Positions 1 through 5,334 are shown, numbered from the stretch's first letter. The stretch: 5,334 nucleotides of DNA from Nitriliruptorales bacterium (GCA_007133145.1 SLNF01000350.1:1-5334), one strand, 5' to 3'. The notes: generated by a model not told the origin, from the sequence alone. Translations and numbers: made by a program.

Positions 1-1127
1 CCGACCAGGCCGAGATCGCCAAGGCCTACCGTCAGCTCGCCCGGCAGTACCACCCCGACGCCAACCCCGACAACGGCGACGCCGAGGCGCGCTTCAAGGA
101 GATCGGCGAGGCCTACCAGGTCCTCTCCGACGCCGAGAAGCGCGCGGAGTACGACAAGGTCCGCGACCTCATGGGGTCGGGTGCCTTCCGGGGCGCCCCC
201 GGTGGCGGCTTCGGCGGTGGCGGGTTCGGTGGGGGCTACCCCGGCGGTGGGCAGGCCTTCGACCTCGGCGACCTCCTCGGCGACATGTTCGGCGAGGGTG
301 CCGGGCGCAGCGCCAGCGGCTTCGGGGCGCCGCCCCGCGGGCGGGCGCAGGCCGGACGCCGCGGCCGCGACGTCGAGACCGACCTCACCCTGTCCTTCGA
401 GGACGCGATGGCCGGGGTCACGACGACCCTGCGCGTCTCCGGGCCGGCGGAGTGCCGCACGTGCGGCGGCAGCGGGGCGCGGCCAGGCACCTCGCCGCAG
501 ACCTGCGGGACCTGCGGCGGCGGCGGGGTGGTCACCCGCGACGCCGGGATGTTCGGGTTCAGCGAGCCCTGCCCGGCCTGCGGCGGACGGGGCGTGCAGA
601 TCACCGACCCCTGCACGACCTGTGCGGGCAGCGGCACCGAGACCCGCAGCCGCGACATCCGCGCGCGCATCCCCGCCGGGGTCAAGGACGGGTCGCGCAT
701 CCGCCTCAAGGGCAAGGGCGAGGCCGGCCAGCACGGCGGGCCACCGGGAGACCTCTACGTGACCGTCCACGTCAGCGAGCACGAGCTCTTCGGCCGTCGC
801 GGTGACGACCTCACGCTGCGCGTGCCGGTGACCTTCACCGAGGCTGCGCTCGGCACGAAGCTCCGCGTGCCGACGCTCGAGGGCGCGGTCACCGTGAAGG
901 TCCCCTCGGGCACGCAGAGCGGCAGGACCCTGCGGGTGCGCGGCCGCGGCGCGCCGCGGGCCGACGGCAGCTACGGCGACCTCCTCGTCACCGTCGAGGT
1001 CGCGGTGCCGCGCAAGCTCAGCCGCACCCAGAAGAAGATGCTCGAGGACTACGCCGCGACCGAGCCCGACGACCTGCGCGGCCACCTCGACGCCGTCGTC
1101 GCCGAGCGGGAGGGCAGCGGGTCATGA
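1..1127 (+). CDS. dnaJ: Molecular chaperone DnaJ (Hsp40), 5' end missing
   Basis: Co-chaperone that delivers unfolded clients to DnaK and stimulates its ATPase, in the cytoplasm. The reading frame is open from base 3 to the TGA at 1125-1127, giving 374 visible residues. The first helix of the J-domain and the start codon lie to the left of the window, probably only about 20 codons away. Visible in order: the J-domain with its HPD motif at 51-59 and the FKEIGEAYQVLSD stretch; a Gly/Phe-rich linker (about 171-300); four zinc-binding CxxCxGxG repeats at 453-635 (CRTCGGSG, CGTCGGGG, CPACGGRG, CTTCAGSG), all cysteines intact; then the C-terminal substrate-binding region ending in a PRKLSRTQKKMLEDY segment. 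It is therefore a complete type I DnaJ rather than CbpA. Direct coupling to hspR marks it as the DnaJ1-type paralogue of actinobacteria. The ATG at 171 is internal, not the start. Confidence 0.97.
   Translation, partial: DQAEIAKAYRQLARQYHPDANPDNGDAEARFKEIGEAYQVLSDAEKRAEYDKVRDLMGSGAFRGAPGGGFGGGGFGGGYPGGGQAFDLGDLLGDMFGEGAGRSASGFGAPPRGRAQAGRRGRDVETDLTLSFEDAMAGVTTTLRVSGPAECRTCGGSGARPGTSPQTCGTCGGGGVVTRDAGMFGFSEPCPACGGRGVQITDPCTTCAGSGTETRSRDIRARIPAGVKDGSRIRLKGKGEAGQHGGPPGDLYVTVHVSEHELFGRRGDDLTLRVPVTFTEAALGTKLRVPTLEGAVTVKVPSGTQSGRTLRVRGRGAPRADGSYGDLLVTVEVAVPRKLSRTQKKMLEDYAATEPDDLRGHLDAVVAEREGSGS
1108..1114 (+). promoter_or_regulatory. Shine-Dalgarno site for hspR inside the end of dnaJ
   Basis: The purine run GGGAGGG ends 9 bases before the hspR ATG and lies within the last codons of dnaJ. 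It fixes the ATG at 1124 as the hspR start. hspR is the gene here with an ordinary ribosome binding site; the three genes with promoter-like boxes downstream lack a well-spaced one. Confidence 0.65.
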
Positions 1128-1522
1128 GCGAGCGCGACCGACCCGTCTACATCATCTCGGTGGCCGCCGAGCTCGCCGGGGTGCACCCACAGACGCTGCG
1201 GACCTACGAGCGCAAGGGGCTCATCAAGCCCAAGCGCACGACCGGTGGCACGCGGCGCTACTCCGAGCGCGACGTCGAGCGCGTCCGGCTCATCCAGGAG
1301 CTCACCCAGGGCGAGGGCGTCAACCTCGCCGGCGTCCTGCGGATCCTCGCCCTGCAGGACGACCTCGAGGCCGCTGAGGACCGCCTCGAGCGGGCCCGCA
1401 GCGACGTCGAGCGCATCCGGGCGCAGGCCCGCGAGGAGCTGCGCGCGCAGGCGCAGCGTCACGGCACCGACCTCGTGCTCTACCGCCGCGCGGAGATCGA
1501 GCGCCACCCCCGCCGCCGCTGA
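1124..1522 (+). CDS. hspR: Heat-shock repressor HspR (MerR family)
   Basis: Cytoplasmic transcriptional repressor of the dnaK operon and, in characterised actinobacteria, of clpB. It binds HAIR inverted repeats with DnaK as co-repressor. The 132-residue protein has a MerR-type winged helix-turn-helix at residues 9-60: ISVAAELAGVHPQTLRTYERKG, here split as helix ISVAAELAGV and recognition segment HPQTLRTYERKG, then the wing TTGGTRRYS. The EGVNLAGVLRIL segment (64-75), typical of HspR, follows. Residues 79-112 are a charged, Leu/Ala/Arg-rich helix, probably a coiled coil for dimerisation. The tail contains TDLVLYRR, which resembles the hydrophobic LVVW-like tail of mycobacterial HspR, and then adds a basic HPRRR end. 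The ATG overlaps the dnaJ TGA (ATGA), implying translational coupling and autoregulation through the operon promoter outside the window. No effector-binding domain is present, as expected for HspR. Confidence 0.95.
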   Translation: MSERDRPVYIISVAAELAGVHPQTLRTYERKGLIKPKRTTGGTRRYSERDVERVRLIQELTQGEGVNLAGVLRILALQDDLEAAEDRLERARSDVERIRAQAREELRAQAQRHGTDLVLYRRAEIERHPRRR

Positions 1523-1540
1523 CGCCGGCGCTGTCGCACA

Positions 1541-1565
1541 TCGGCTACACTCGGAGCATGGCCGA
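1541..1565 (+). repeat. Short inverted repeat across the antitoxin promoter and start, possible operator
   Basis: TCGGC (1541-1545) and GCCGA (1561-1565) form an inverted repeat with a 15-base spacer that encloses the -10-like box and start codon. Type II antitoxins commonly repress their own operon by binding palindromes placed like this. The arms are only 5 bases and GC-rich, so chance is a serious alternative. Confidence 0.2.
1546..1558 (+). promoter_or_regulatory. -10-like box for the toxin-antitoxin pair, probable leaderless start
   Basis: TACACT (1546-1551) fits the actinobacterial TANNNT -10 consensus and ends 6 bases before the antitoxin ATG, so transcription would begin at or next to the A of the start codon. 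A GGAG lies only one base from the ATG, too close for a Shine-Dalgarno site, which also fits a leaderless mRNA. I see no convincing -35 hexamer 16-19 bases upstream. Confidence 0.5.
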
Positions 1566-1809
1566 CGTTGCTTCCCGCGAGTTGCGCAACCACACGCGCG
1601 AGGTGCTTGCGAGGGTCGAGGCCGGTGAGGAGATCCGCATCACCATCGACGGTCGACCCGTCGCGCGGCTCGAGCCGCTTCCGGCCCGCGCCCGCTTCAT
1701 GCCCCGCGAGGCCTTTGCTGCCTCCGTCCTGTCACAGCAGGCCGACGCCGACCTCGCTCGAGAGCTGGGCGAGATCGCGCCGGATACGACGGACGATCTC
1801 GGCTGGTGA
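1558..1809 (+). CDS. Type II antitoxin, Phd/YefM family
   Basis: Antitoxin that should bind and neutralise the PIN-domain toxin encoded immediately downstream and autorepress the operon. The 83 residues begin with a Phd/YefM-type DNA-binding and dimerisation fold: RELRNHTREVLARVEAGEE (helical, residues 7-25), then IRITIDGRPVARLEPL (26-41, the beta strands with the hallmark I-T-DGRPVARL pattern). The C-terminal half, rich in Ala, Asp and Glu and ending in DDLGW, is the expected flexible toxin-binding tail. Its stop codon overlaps the toxin start (GTGA). By hand count 14 of 84 codons end in A or T (for example GTT, CTT, TTT, TCA, CGA), clearly more than in clpB, which hints at horizontal acquisition. 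There is no lysine in the protein. Annotations such as VapB or Phd are both used for this pairing, so I leave the symbol blank. Confidence 0.9.
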   Translation: MADVASRELRNHTREVLARVEAGEEIRITIDGRPVARLEPLPARARFMPREAFAASVLSQQADADLARELGEIAPDTTDDLGW

Positions 1810-2207
1810 GCGATTCGCTGCCGCGGGCGGGGCTGGCCGACACCAGCCTCTTCATCGCGCGAGGGGCAGCGCGACCCCTCGCCGAGCATCTTCTCCCCGA
1901 GCGCCTCGCGGTGTCGGTCATCACCGTCGGGGAGCTCCACGCCGGCGTGCTCGCCGCGTCCGATGTCGCCACGCGCGATCGGCGGCTCGCGACCCTCGAG
2001 GCGGTGAGGCGGCTCGACCCTTTGCCGATCGACGAGCGCGTGGCGTCTGCCTGGGCGCGCCTGCGCGTCGAGTTGCGGGATGCGGGCCGGCGCATGCCGG
2101 TCAACGATGCCTGGATCGCCGCGACCGCGCTCGCCTGGGATCTCGCCCTGTTGACGCAGGACCACGACTACGCTGCCGTGGCGGGGCTCGACGTGATCTC
2201 CGTGTAG
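1806..2207 (+). CDS. vapC: PIN-domain ribonuclease toxin, VapC family
   Basis: Predicted Mg2+-dependent endoribonuclease toxin; VapC proteins cleave tRNA or rRNA and arrest translation when the antitoxin is lost. The 133 residues span a complete PIN domain with the acidic active site visible: D12 in LADTSLFI, E43 in ITVGELHAGV, D101 in VNDAWIAATAL, and D119 in LLTQDHDY (D121 is an alternative fourth ligand). Length is normal for the family and nothing suggests decay. The start is GTG at 1806-1808, sharing 4 bases with the antitoxin stop, so expression is probably coupled. No strong ribosome binding site precedes it. GAT is used for Asp seven times and 14 codons end in A or T, unlike the flanking chaperone genes. 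The protein has no lysine. The substrate cannot be predicted from sequence. Confidence 0.92.
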   Translation: MSDSLPRAGLADTSLFIARGAARPLAEHLLPERLAVSVITVGELHAGVLAASDVATRDRRLATLEAVRRLDPLPIDERVASAWARLRVELRDAGRRMPVNDAWIAATALAWDLALLTQDHDYAAVAGLDVISV

Positions 2208-2225
2208 ATCGCGCCTCGCCGGCCG

Positions 2226-2239
2226 TAGCCTTGGGGCCA
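2226..2239 (+). promoter_or_regulatory. -10-like box for the lipoprotein gene, probable leaderless start
   Basis: TAGCCT (2226-2231) fits TANNNT and ends 7 bases before the ATG at 2239, placing a transcription start at the initiation codon. The only G run (GGGG, 2233-2236) is 2 bases from the ATG, too close for ribosome binding. The toxin stop codon lies just 19 bases upstream of the box, so read-through from the toxin operon is an alternative source of transcript. Confidence 0.45.
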
Positions 2240-3504
2240 TGACGCGACGACCACTGCGGTCCCTGCTCGGCGGCCTGCTGCTCACGGCGGCGCTGCTCGC
2301 CGCTTGCGAGACCGGCCTCGACGAGCCCGCCGATCCTGAGCCGGTCGAGGACCCGACCGATGCTCCGACCCCCGAGGACGAGGCGGAGGCGACGCCGACG
2401 CCCGAGCCCAGCCCCGAGCCGACCCCTGAGCCCGACGAGGAGCCCGCCGCGCAGCCGCGACCGCTCGACGAGCTCGACCTCGCCCTCACGCCCGTCGCCG
2501 ACGCCGACGAGCCGACCGCCGGGGCCGTGAGCCCCGAGGGCGTCCTGCACATCGCCGAGCGCGGCGGGCTGCTGCGCCCGCTCGAGGACGGCGGCCTCGG
2601 CTCGGCCGTCGTCGACCTCTCCGCGTCCACGACGACCGACAGCGAGCGTGGCCTGCTCGGCGTGGCCTTCGACGACGAGCGCGTCTACCTCAGCTACACC
2701 GACAACGACGGTGACACCGTCGTCGAGCGCCGCGACTGGCAGGATGGCGGCGTCGTCGACGGCGCGACCGAGACGCTGCTCACCCTCGAGCAGCCCTTCG
2801 CCAACCACAACGGGGGCGACCTCGCCCTCGGACCCGACGGTGCGCTGTGGTTCGGCCTCGGCGACGGCGGTGGCGGCGGTGACCCGCTCGAGGCCGGGCA
2901 GGACCTCACGACCCCCCTCGGCGCCCTGCTGCGCCTCGACCCCGACACCGGCGAGGCCGCCGAGGGCAACCCCGACCTCGGCGACGACGCCGACCCGCGG
3001 ATCTGGGCCTTCGGGCTGCGCAACCCGTGGCGCTTCAGCTTCGACGAGGCCACCGGCGACCTGTGGATCGCCGACGTCGGCCAGGACGAGCGCGAGGAGG
3101 TCAACTGGCTGCCCGCCGAGGATGGCGAGCCCGGCGGGGCCGGCGCGGGGGCGAACCTCGGTTGGAACGCCATGGAGGGCACGCTCGAGTTCGCCGGGCC
3201 CGAGCCCGAGGACCACTGGCCGCCGATCCACGAGTACGAGACCCGCGTCGACGGGTGCGCGATCACCGGGGGCGTCGTCTACCGCGGCACGGCGGTCGAC
3301 GGCCTCGAGGGCGCCTACCTCTACAGCGACTTCTGCGACGGCGGGGTGCGGGGCCTGCGCCACGACGACGGCGAGGTCACCGAGCAGCGCGACTTCGACG
3401 TCGACGGGGCGTCGTCGGTCGTGTCCTTCGCCGTCGACGCCGACGGGGAGGTCTACCTGCTCACCTTCGGCGACGGCGTCCTGCGCCTCGACGAGGCCGG
3501 CTGA
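2239..3504 (+). CDS. Secreted lipoprotein, PQQ-dependent sugar dehydrogenase family (glucose/sorbosone dehydrogenase fold)
   Basis: Predicted membrane-anchored, extracellular six-bladed beta-propeller quinoprotein that would oxidise an aldose or related sugar; substrate unknown. Residues 1-23 are a signal peptide with basic start TRRPLR, a Leu/Ala core and lipobox LAAC (lipidated C23); the RR pair makes Tat export possible but the motif is weak. Residues 24-75 are a Pro/Glu/Asp/Thr-rich linker, as in PTPEPSPEPTPEP. The catalytic domain shows the family motifs: ERGLLGVAFDDE; ANHNGGDLALGPDG with the likely catalytic base H190; FGLGDGGGGGDP; WAFGLRNPWRFSFD with R261/N262 at the PQQ site; DLWIADVGQDEREEVNW; NLGWNAMEG; and CAITGGVVYRG. 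C340 and C366 could form a disulfide. The mature protein has about 93 Asp/Glu against 18 Arg and no Lys, so it is very acidic. No PQQ-synthesis gene is in view, so cofactor supply is unproven. Confidence 0.88.
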   Translation: MTRRPLRSLLGGLLLTAALLAACETGLDEPADPEPVEDPTDAPTPEDEAEATPTPEPSPEPTPEPDEEPAAQPRPLDELDLALTPVADADEPTAGAVSPEGVLHIAERGGLLRPLEDGGLGSAVVDLSASTTTDSERGLLGVAFDDERVYLSYTDNDGDTVVERRDWQDGGVVDGATETLLTLEQPFANHNGGDLALGPDGALWFGLGDGGGGGDPLEAGQDLTTPLGALLRLDPDTGEAAEGNPDLGDDADPRIWAFGLRNPWRFSFDEATGDLWIADVGQDEREEVNWLPAEDGEPGGAGAGANLGWNAMEGTLEFAGPEPEDHWPPIHEYETRVDGCAITGGVVYRGTAVDGLEGAYLYSDFCDGGVRGLRHDDGEVTEQRDFDVDGASSVVSFAVDADGEVYLLTFGDGVLRLDEAG

Positions 3505-3525
3505 GCGCGGGCTGGGGGCGTCCTC

Positions 3526-3542
3526 GCGGGGTCCCTCCCCGC
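3526..3542 (+). terminator. Possible terminator hairpin after the lipoprotein gene
   Basis: GCGGGG (3526-3531) pairs perfectly with CCCCGC (3537-3542) around the 5-base loop TCCCT, 21 bases after the lipoprotein stop codon. No T run follows, so it would be a U-less hairpin of the type often proposed in GC-rich actinobacteria. In DNA this GC-rich, a 6-base stem is weak evidence. Confidence 0.35.
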
Positions 3543-3569
3543 CGCACTCTCAGCAGGCCCTCCAGGGTA

Positions 3570-3586
3570 TGAGCCTGATACGCTCA
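3570..3586 (+). promoter_or_regulatory. HAIR-like operator (predicted HspR binding site) upstream of clpB
   Basis: TGAGC (3570-3574) and GCTCA (3582-3586) form a perfect inverted repeat with a 7-base spacer. The known HAIR consensus is CTTGAGT-N7-ACTCAAG; the core TGAG/CTCA and the spacing match exactly, and 9 of 14 arm positions match over the full consensus (right arm CTCAA better than left). The site is centred about 51 bases before the clpB ATG in the only sizeable intergenic gap of the window, and an hspR gene lies 2 kb upstream. A TACGCT -10-like box (3579-3584) is embedded in the repeat, so the site may also cover a second, upstream clpB promoter with a start near 3591. Confidence 0.65.
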
Positions 3587-3616
3587 ACTTTCCTGTGTCG
3601 ATGAACACGCGATGGG

Positions 3617-3629
3617 TACCCTGGGGGCA
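3617..3629 (+). promoter_or_regulatory. -10-like box for clpB, probable leaderless start
   Basis: TACCCT (3617-3622) fits TANNNT and is followed by exactly 6 bases (GGGGGC) before the clpB ATG, the same geometry as at the antitoxin gene. The G run touches the start codon too closely to act as a Shine-Dalgarno site. I find no clear TTGACA-like -35 element; the region 3593-3599 (CTGTGTC) is poor. Confidence 0.45.
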
Positions 3630-5334
3630 TGGACATCAACCGCTTCACCCACAAGGCCCAGGAGGCGTTGCAGCAGGCCCTCTCGCTCGCCTCGACCGGG
3701 GGTAACCCCCAGGTCGAGCCGGTCCACCTGCTCAGCGCCGTGCTCGCGCAGTCAGACGGGGTCGCCGCGCCGGTGCTGCGCCGTCTCGGCGCCGACCCCG
3801 CGCAGGTCACCAAGGCCGCCCAGGCCGCCGTCGAGCGCCTGCCGAAGGCCGCCGGGACGACCGCTCAGCCGGGCCTGTCCCGCGCTGCGGCGGGGGTGCT
3901 CTCCGACGCCGAGCAGCGCGCGGGCGCGCTCGGGGACGAGTACACCTCCGTCGAGCACCTCCTGCTCGCGCTCGCCGAGGAGGGCGGCGCGGCCTCCCAG
4001 GTCCTCGCCGACGCCGGCGCCGACGCCGACGCGCTGCTCGGCGCGCTGCGCGAGGTCCGCGGCAGCCAGCGCGTGACGAGCCAGGACCCCGAGGGCACCT
4101 ACGAGGCGCTCGAGAAGTACGCCGTCGACCTCACCGCCGCGGCGCGCTCGGGCGACCTCGACCCCGTCATCGGGCGTGACGAGGAGATCCGCCGCGTCGT
4201 GCAGGTGCTCTCGCGGCGCACGAAGAACAACCCCGTGCTCATCGGCGACCCCGGTGTCGGCAAGACCGCGATCGTCGAGGGGCTCGCCCAGCGCATCGTC
4301 GCCGGCGACGTGCCGGAGAGCCTCAAGGACCGCCGCATCGTCGCCCTCGACCTCGCGGCGATGATCGCCGGCGCGAAGTACCGCGGGGAGTTCGAGGAGC
4401 GCCTCAAGGCCGTGCTCTCGGAGATCGAGGCCGCCGAGGGGCAGCTCATCACCTTCATCGACGAGCTCCACACCGTCGTCGGCGCCGGCAAGGCCGAGGG
4501 CGCGATGGACGCCGGCAACATGCTCAAGCCGATGCTCGCCCGCGGCAAGCTGCGCATGGTCGGCGCGACGACGCTCGAGGAGTACCGCGAGATCGAGAAG
4601 GACAAGGCCCTCGAGCGGCGCTTCCAGCCGATCCACGTCGGCGAGCCCTCCGTCGAGGACACCGTCGCGATCCTGCGGGGCCTCAAGGAGCGCTACGAGG
4701 TGCACCACGGCGTGCGCATCACCGACTCGGCGATCGTCGCCGCCGCACGGCTCTCCGACCGCTACCTCACCGAGCGCTACCTGCCCGACAAGGCCATCGA
4801 CCTCATCGACGAGGCGACGAGCCGGCTGCGCATCGAGATCGACTCGATGCCGATCGAGATCGACGAGGTCCACCGCCGGGTGCGCCAGCTCGAGATCGAG
4901 AGGGCCGCGCTCGAGGGCTCCGCCGAGGGTGACGCCGAGGCCGCCGCGCGCCTCGCCGACCTCTCCAGCGAGCTCGAGGCCGCCCGCGACGAGCTCGCCG
5001 GGCTCAACGAGCGCTGGGAGATCGAGCGCGACGCGATCGAGCGGATGCGCGAGCTCAAGGGCCGGATCGAGGCCGCCCGCGAGGAGGCCGAGCGCGCTGA
5101 GCGCGACGGCGACCTCCAGCGCGCCGCGGAGCTGCGCTACGGCGCGATCCCCGACGCCGAGCGCGACCTCGACGCCGCCCAGCGCCAGCTCTCCGAGCTG
5201 CAGGCCGAGGGCGCGATGCTCACCGAGGAGGTCAACGCCGCCGACGTCGCCGAGGTCGTCGCGAAGTGGACCGGCATCCCCACCGCGCGGCTGCTCGAGG
5301 GCGAGCGCGACAAGCTCGTGCGCCTCGAGGACAC
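3629..5334 (+). CDS. clpB: ATP-dependent disaggregase ClpB (Hsp100), 3' end missing
   Basis: Hexameric AAA+ machine that, with DnaK/DnaJ/GrpE, threads and resolubilises protein aggregates in the cytoplasm. The window gives 568 codons of a family of roughly 860 residues. Visible: Clp N-domain (about 1-145, starting MDINRFTHKAQEAL); the first nucleotide-binding domain with Walker A GDPGVGKT (K212), pore loop GAKYRGEFEERLK (Y251), Walker B FIDELHT (E279) and arginine fingers LERRF (R330/R331); then the ClpB-specific coiled-coil middle domain (about 409-530) including GDLQRAAELRYGAIP, which separates it from ClpC and ClpA. The frame ends just after WTGIP (547-551), before the second nucleotide-binding domain. 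K212, Y251 and E279 fall at the same numbers as in E. coli ClpB, supporting the ATG at 3629; the ATGs at 3601 and 3612 are in other frames. Probably HspR-regulated through the HAIR-like site upstream. Confidence 0.97.
   Translation, partial: MDINRFTHKAQEALQQALSLASTGGNPQVEPVHLLSAVLAQSDGVAAPVLRRLGADPAQVTKAAQAAVERLPKAAGTTAQPGLSRAAAGVLSDAEQRAGALGDEYTSVEHLLLALAEEGGAASQVLADAGADADALLGALREVRGSQRVTSQDPEGTYEALEKYAVDLTAAARSGDLDPVIGRDEEIRRVVQVLSRRTKNNPVLIGDPGVGKTAIVEGLAQRIVAGDVPESLKDRRIVALDLAAMIAGAKYRGEFEERLKAVLSEIEAAEGQLITFIDELHTVVGAGKAEGAMDAGNMLKPMLARGKLRMVGATTLEEYREIEKDKALERRFQPIHVGEPSVEDTVAILRGLKERYEVHHGVRITDSAIVAAARLSDRYLTERYLPDKAIDLIDEATSRLRIEIDSMPIEIDEVHRRVRQLEIERAALEGSAEGDAEAAARLADLSSELEAARDELAGLNERWEIERDAIERMRELKGRIEAAREEAERAERDGDLQRAAELRYGAIPDAERDLDAAQRQLSELQAEGAMLTEEVNAADVAEVVAKWTGIPTARLLEGERDKLVRLED

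Noticed and set aside
171..300. Gly-rich run near the ATG at 171 as a separate glycine-rich protein start
   Set aside because: The frame is continuous with the J-domain from base 3, so this is the Gly/Phe linker of DnaJ, not a new gene.
1523..1530. CGCCGGCG palindrome just after the hspR stop as a terminator
   Set aside because: It has no loop, no extension of the arms and no T run; such 8-base palindromes are common at this GC content.
1545..2630. 361-codon open frame on the - strand across the toxin-antitoxin genes and lipoprotein start
   Set aside because: Its Ser/Gly/Ala repeats are the reverse complement of the lipoprotein's Pro/Glu tether and signal region; no domain is recognisable.
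2101..3363. 420-codon open frame on the - strand opposite the lipoprotein gene
   Set aside because: It is the usual antisense shadow of a GC3-rich gene; its translation is Val/Gly/Arg/Ala-rich with no family motifs, and the + strand gene has clear family motifs.
3595..3608. GTGT-N6-ACAC inverted repeat in the clpB leader
   Set aside because: Four-base arms with no extension and no known matching operator; not distinguishable from chance.
3551..3682. 12-base direct repeat CAGCAGGCCCTC at 3551-3562 and 3671-3682
   Set aside because: About one exact 12-base match is expected by chance in a window this size, more in GC-rich DNA, and one copy is coding sequence of clpB.
3612..4076. ATG at 3612 opening a 154-codon frame over the clpB start
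   Set aside because: The Arg/Pro/Ser-rich translation is a frame shadow; clpB in the neighbouring frame begins at 3629 and aligns with ClpB numbering.
3752..4873. 373-codon open frame on the - strand opposite clpB
   Set aside because: The + strand encodes unmistakable ClpB across the whole stretch; the antisense translation is low-complexity Leu/Ala/Asp/Val text.

Overview
This window comes from a very GC-rich genome, most likely an actinobacterium (Actinomycetota). The evidence is the near-exclusive use of G or C at third codon positions, a dnaJ gene coupled to an hspR repressor gene (the actinobacterial heat-shock arrangement), and TANNNT-type -10 boxes placed a few bases ahead of start codons. 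The lineage within the phylum cannot be fixed from this window. Every gene I can support is on the + strand.

Layout: (1) bases 1-1127 hold the 3' part of dnaJ, cut at the left edge inside the J-domain. (2) hspR follows at 1124-1522, overlapping dnaJ by 4 bases, so the two form the tail of what is probably a dnaK-grpE-dnaJ-hspR operon. (3) A compact type II toxin-antitoxin pair (Phd/YefM-type antitoxin, PIN/VapC-type toxin) fills 1558-2207, also with a 4-base overlap. (4) A lipoprotein of the PQQ-dependent glucose/sorbosone dehydrogenase family lies at 2239-3504. (5) A 124-base gap holds a possible terminator hairpin, an inverted repeat resembling the HspR operator (HAIR), and a -10-like box. 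(6) clpB starts at 3629 and runs off the right edge after the middle domain.

How the genes fit together: DnaJ is the DnaK co-chaperone and ClpB the disaggregase that works with DnaK/DnaJ. HspR is the repressor that, in characterised actinobacteria, controls both dnaK operons and clpB. The HAIR-like site ahead of clpB suggests that the circuit persists here, although two unrelated units (toxin-antitoxin and lipoprotein) sit between hspR and clpB. Those two units look like accessory cargo: they have their own promoter-like boxes, the toxin-antitoxin genes use more A/T third positions than clpB, and none of the three encoded proteins contains a lysine.

The most interesting observations are the HAIR-like operator at clpB, three starts that look leaderless (antitoxin, lipoprotein, clpB), and the lysine-free run of three genes. 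I see no phage, IS element, CRISPR array, tRNA or rRNA, and no clearly new multi-gene system.
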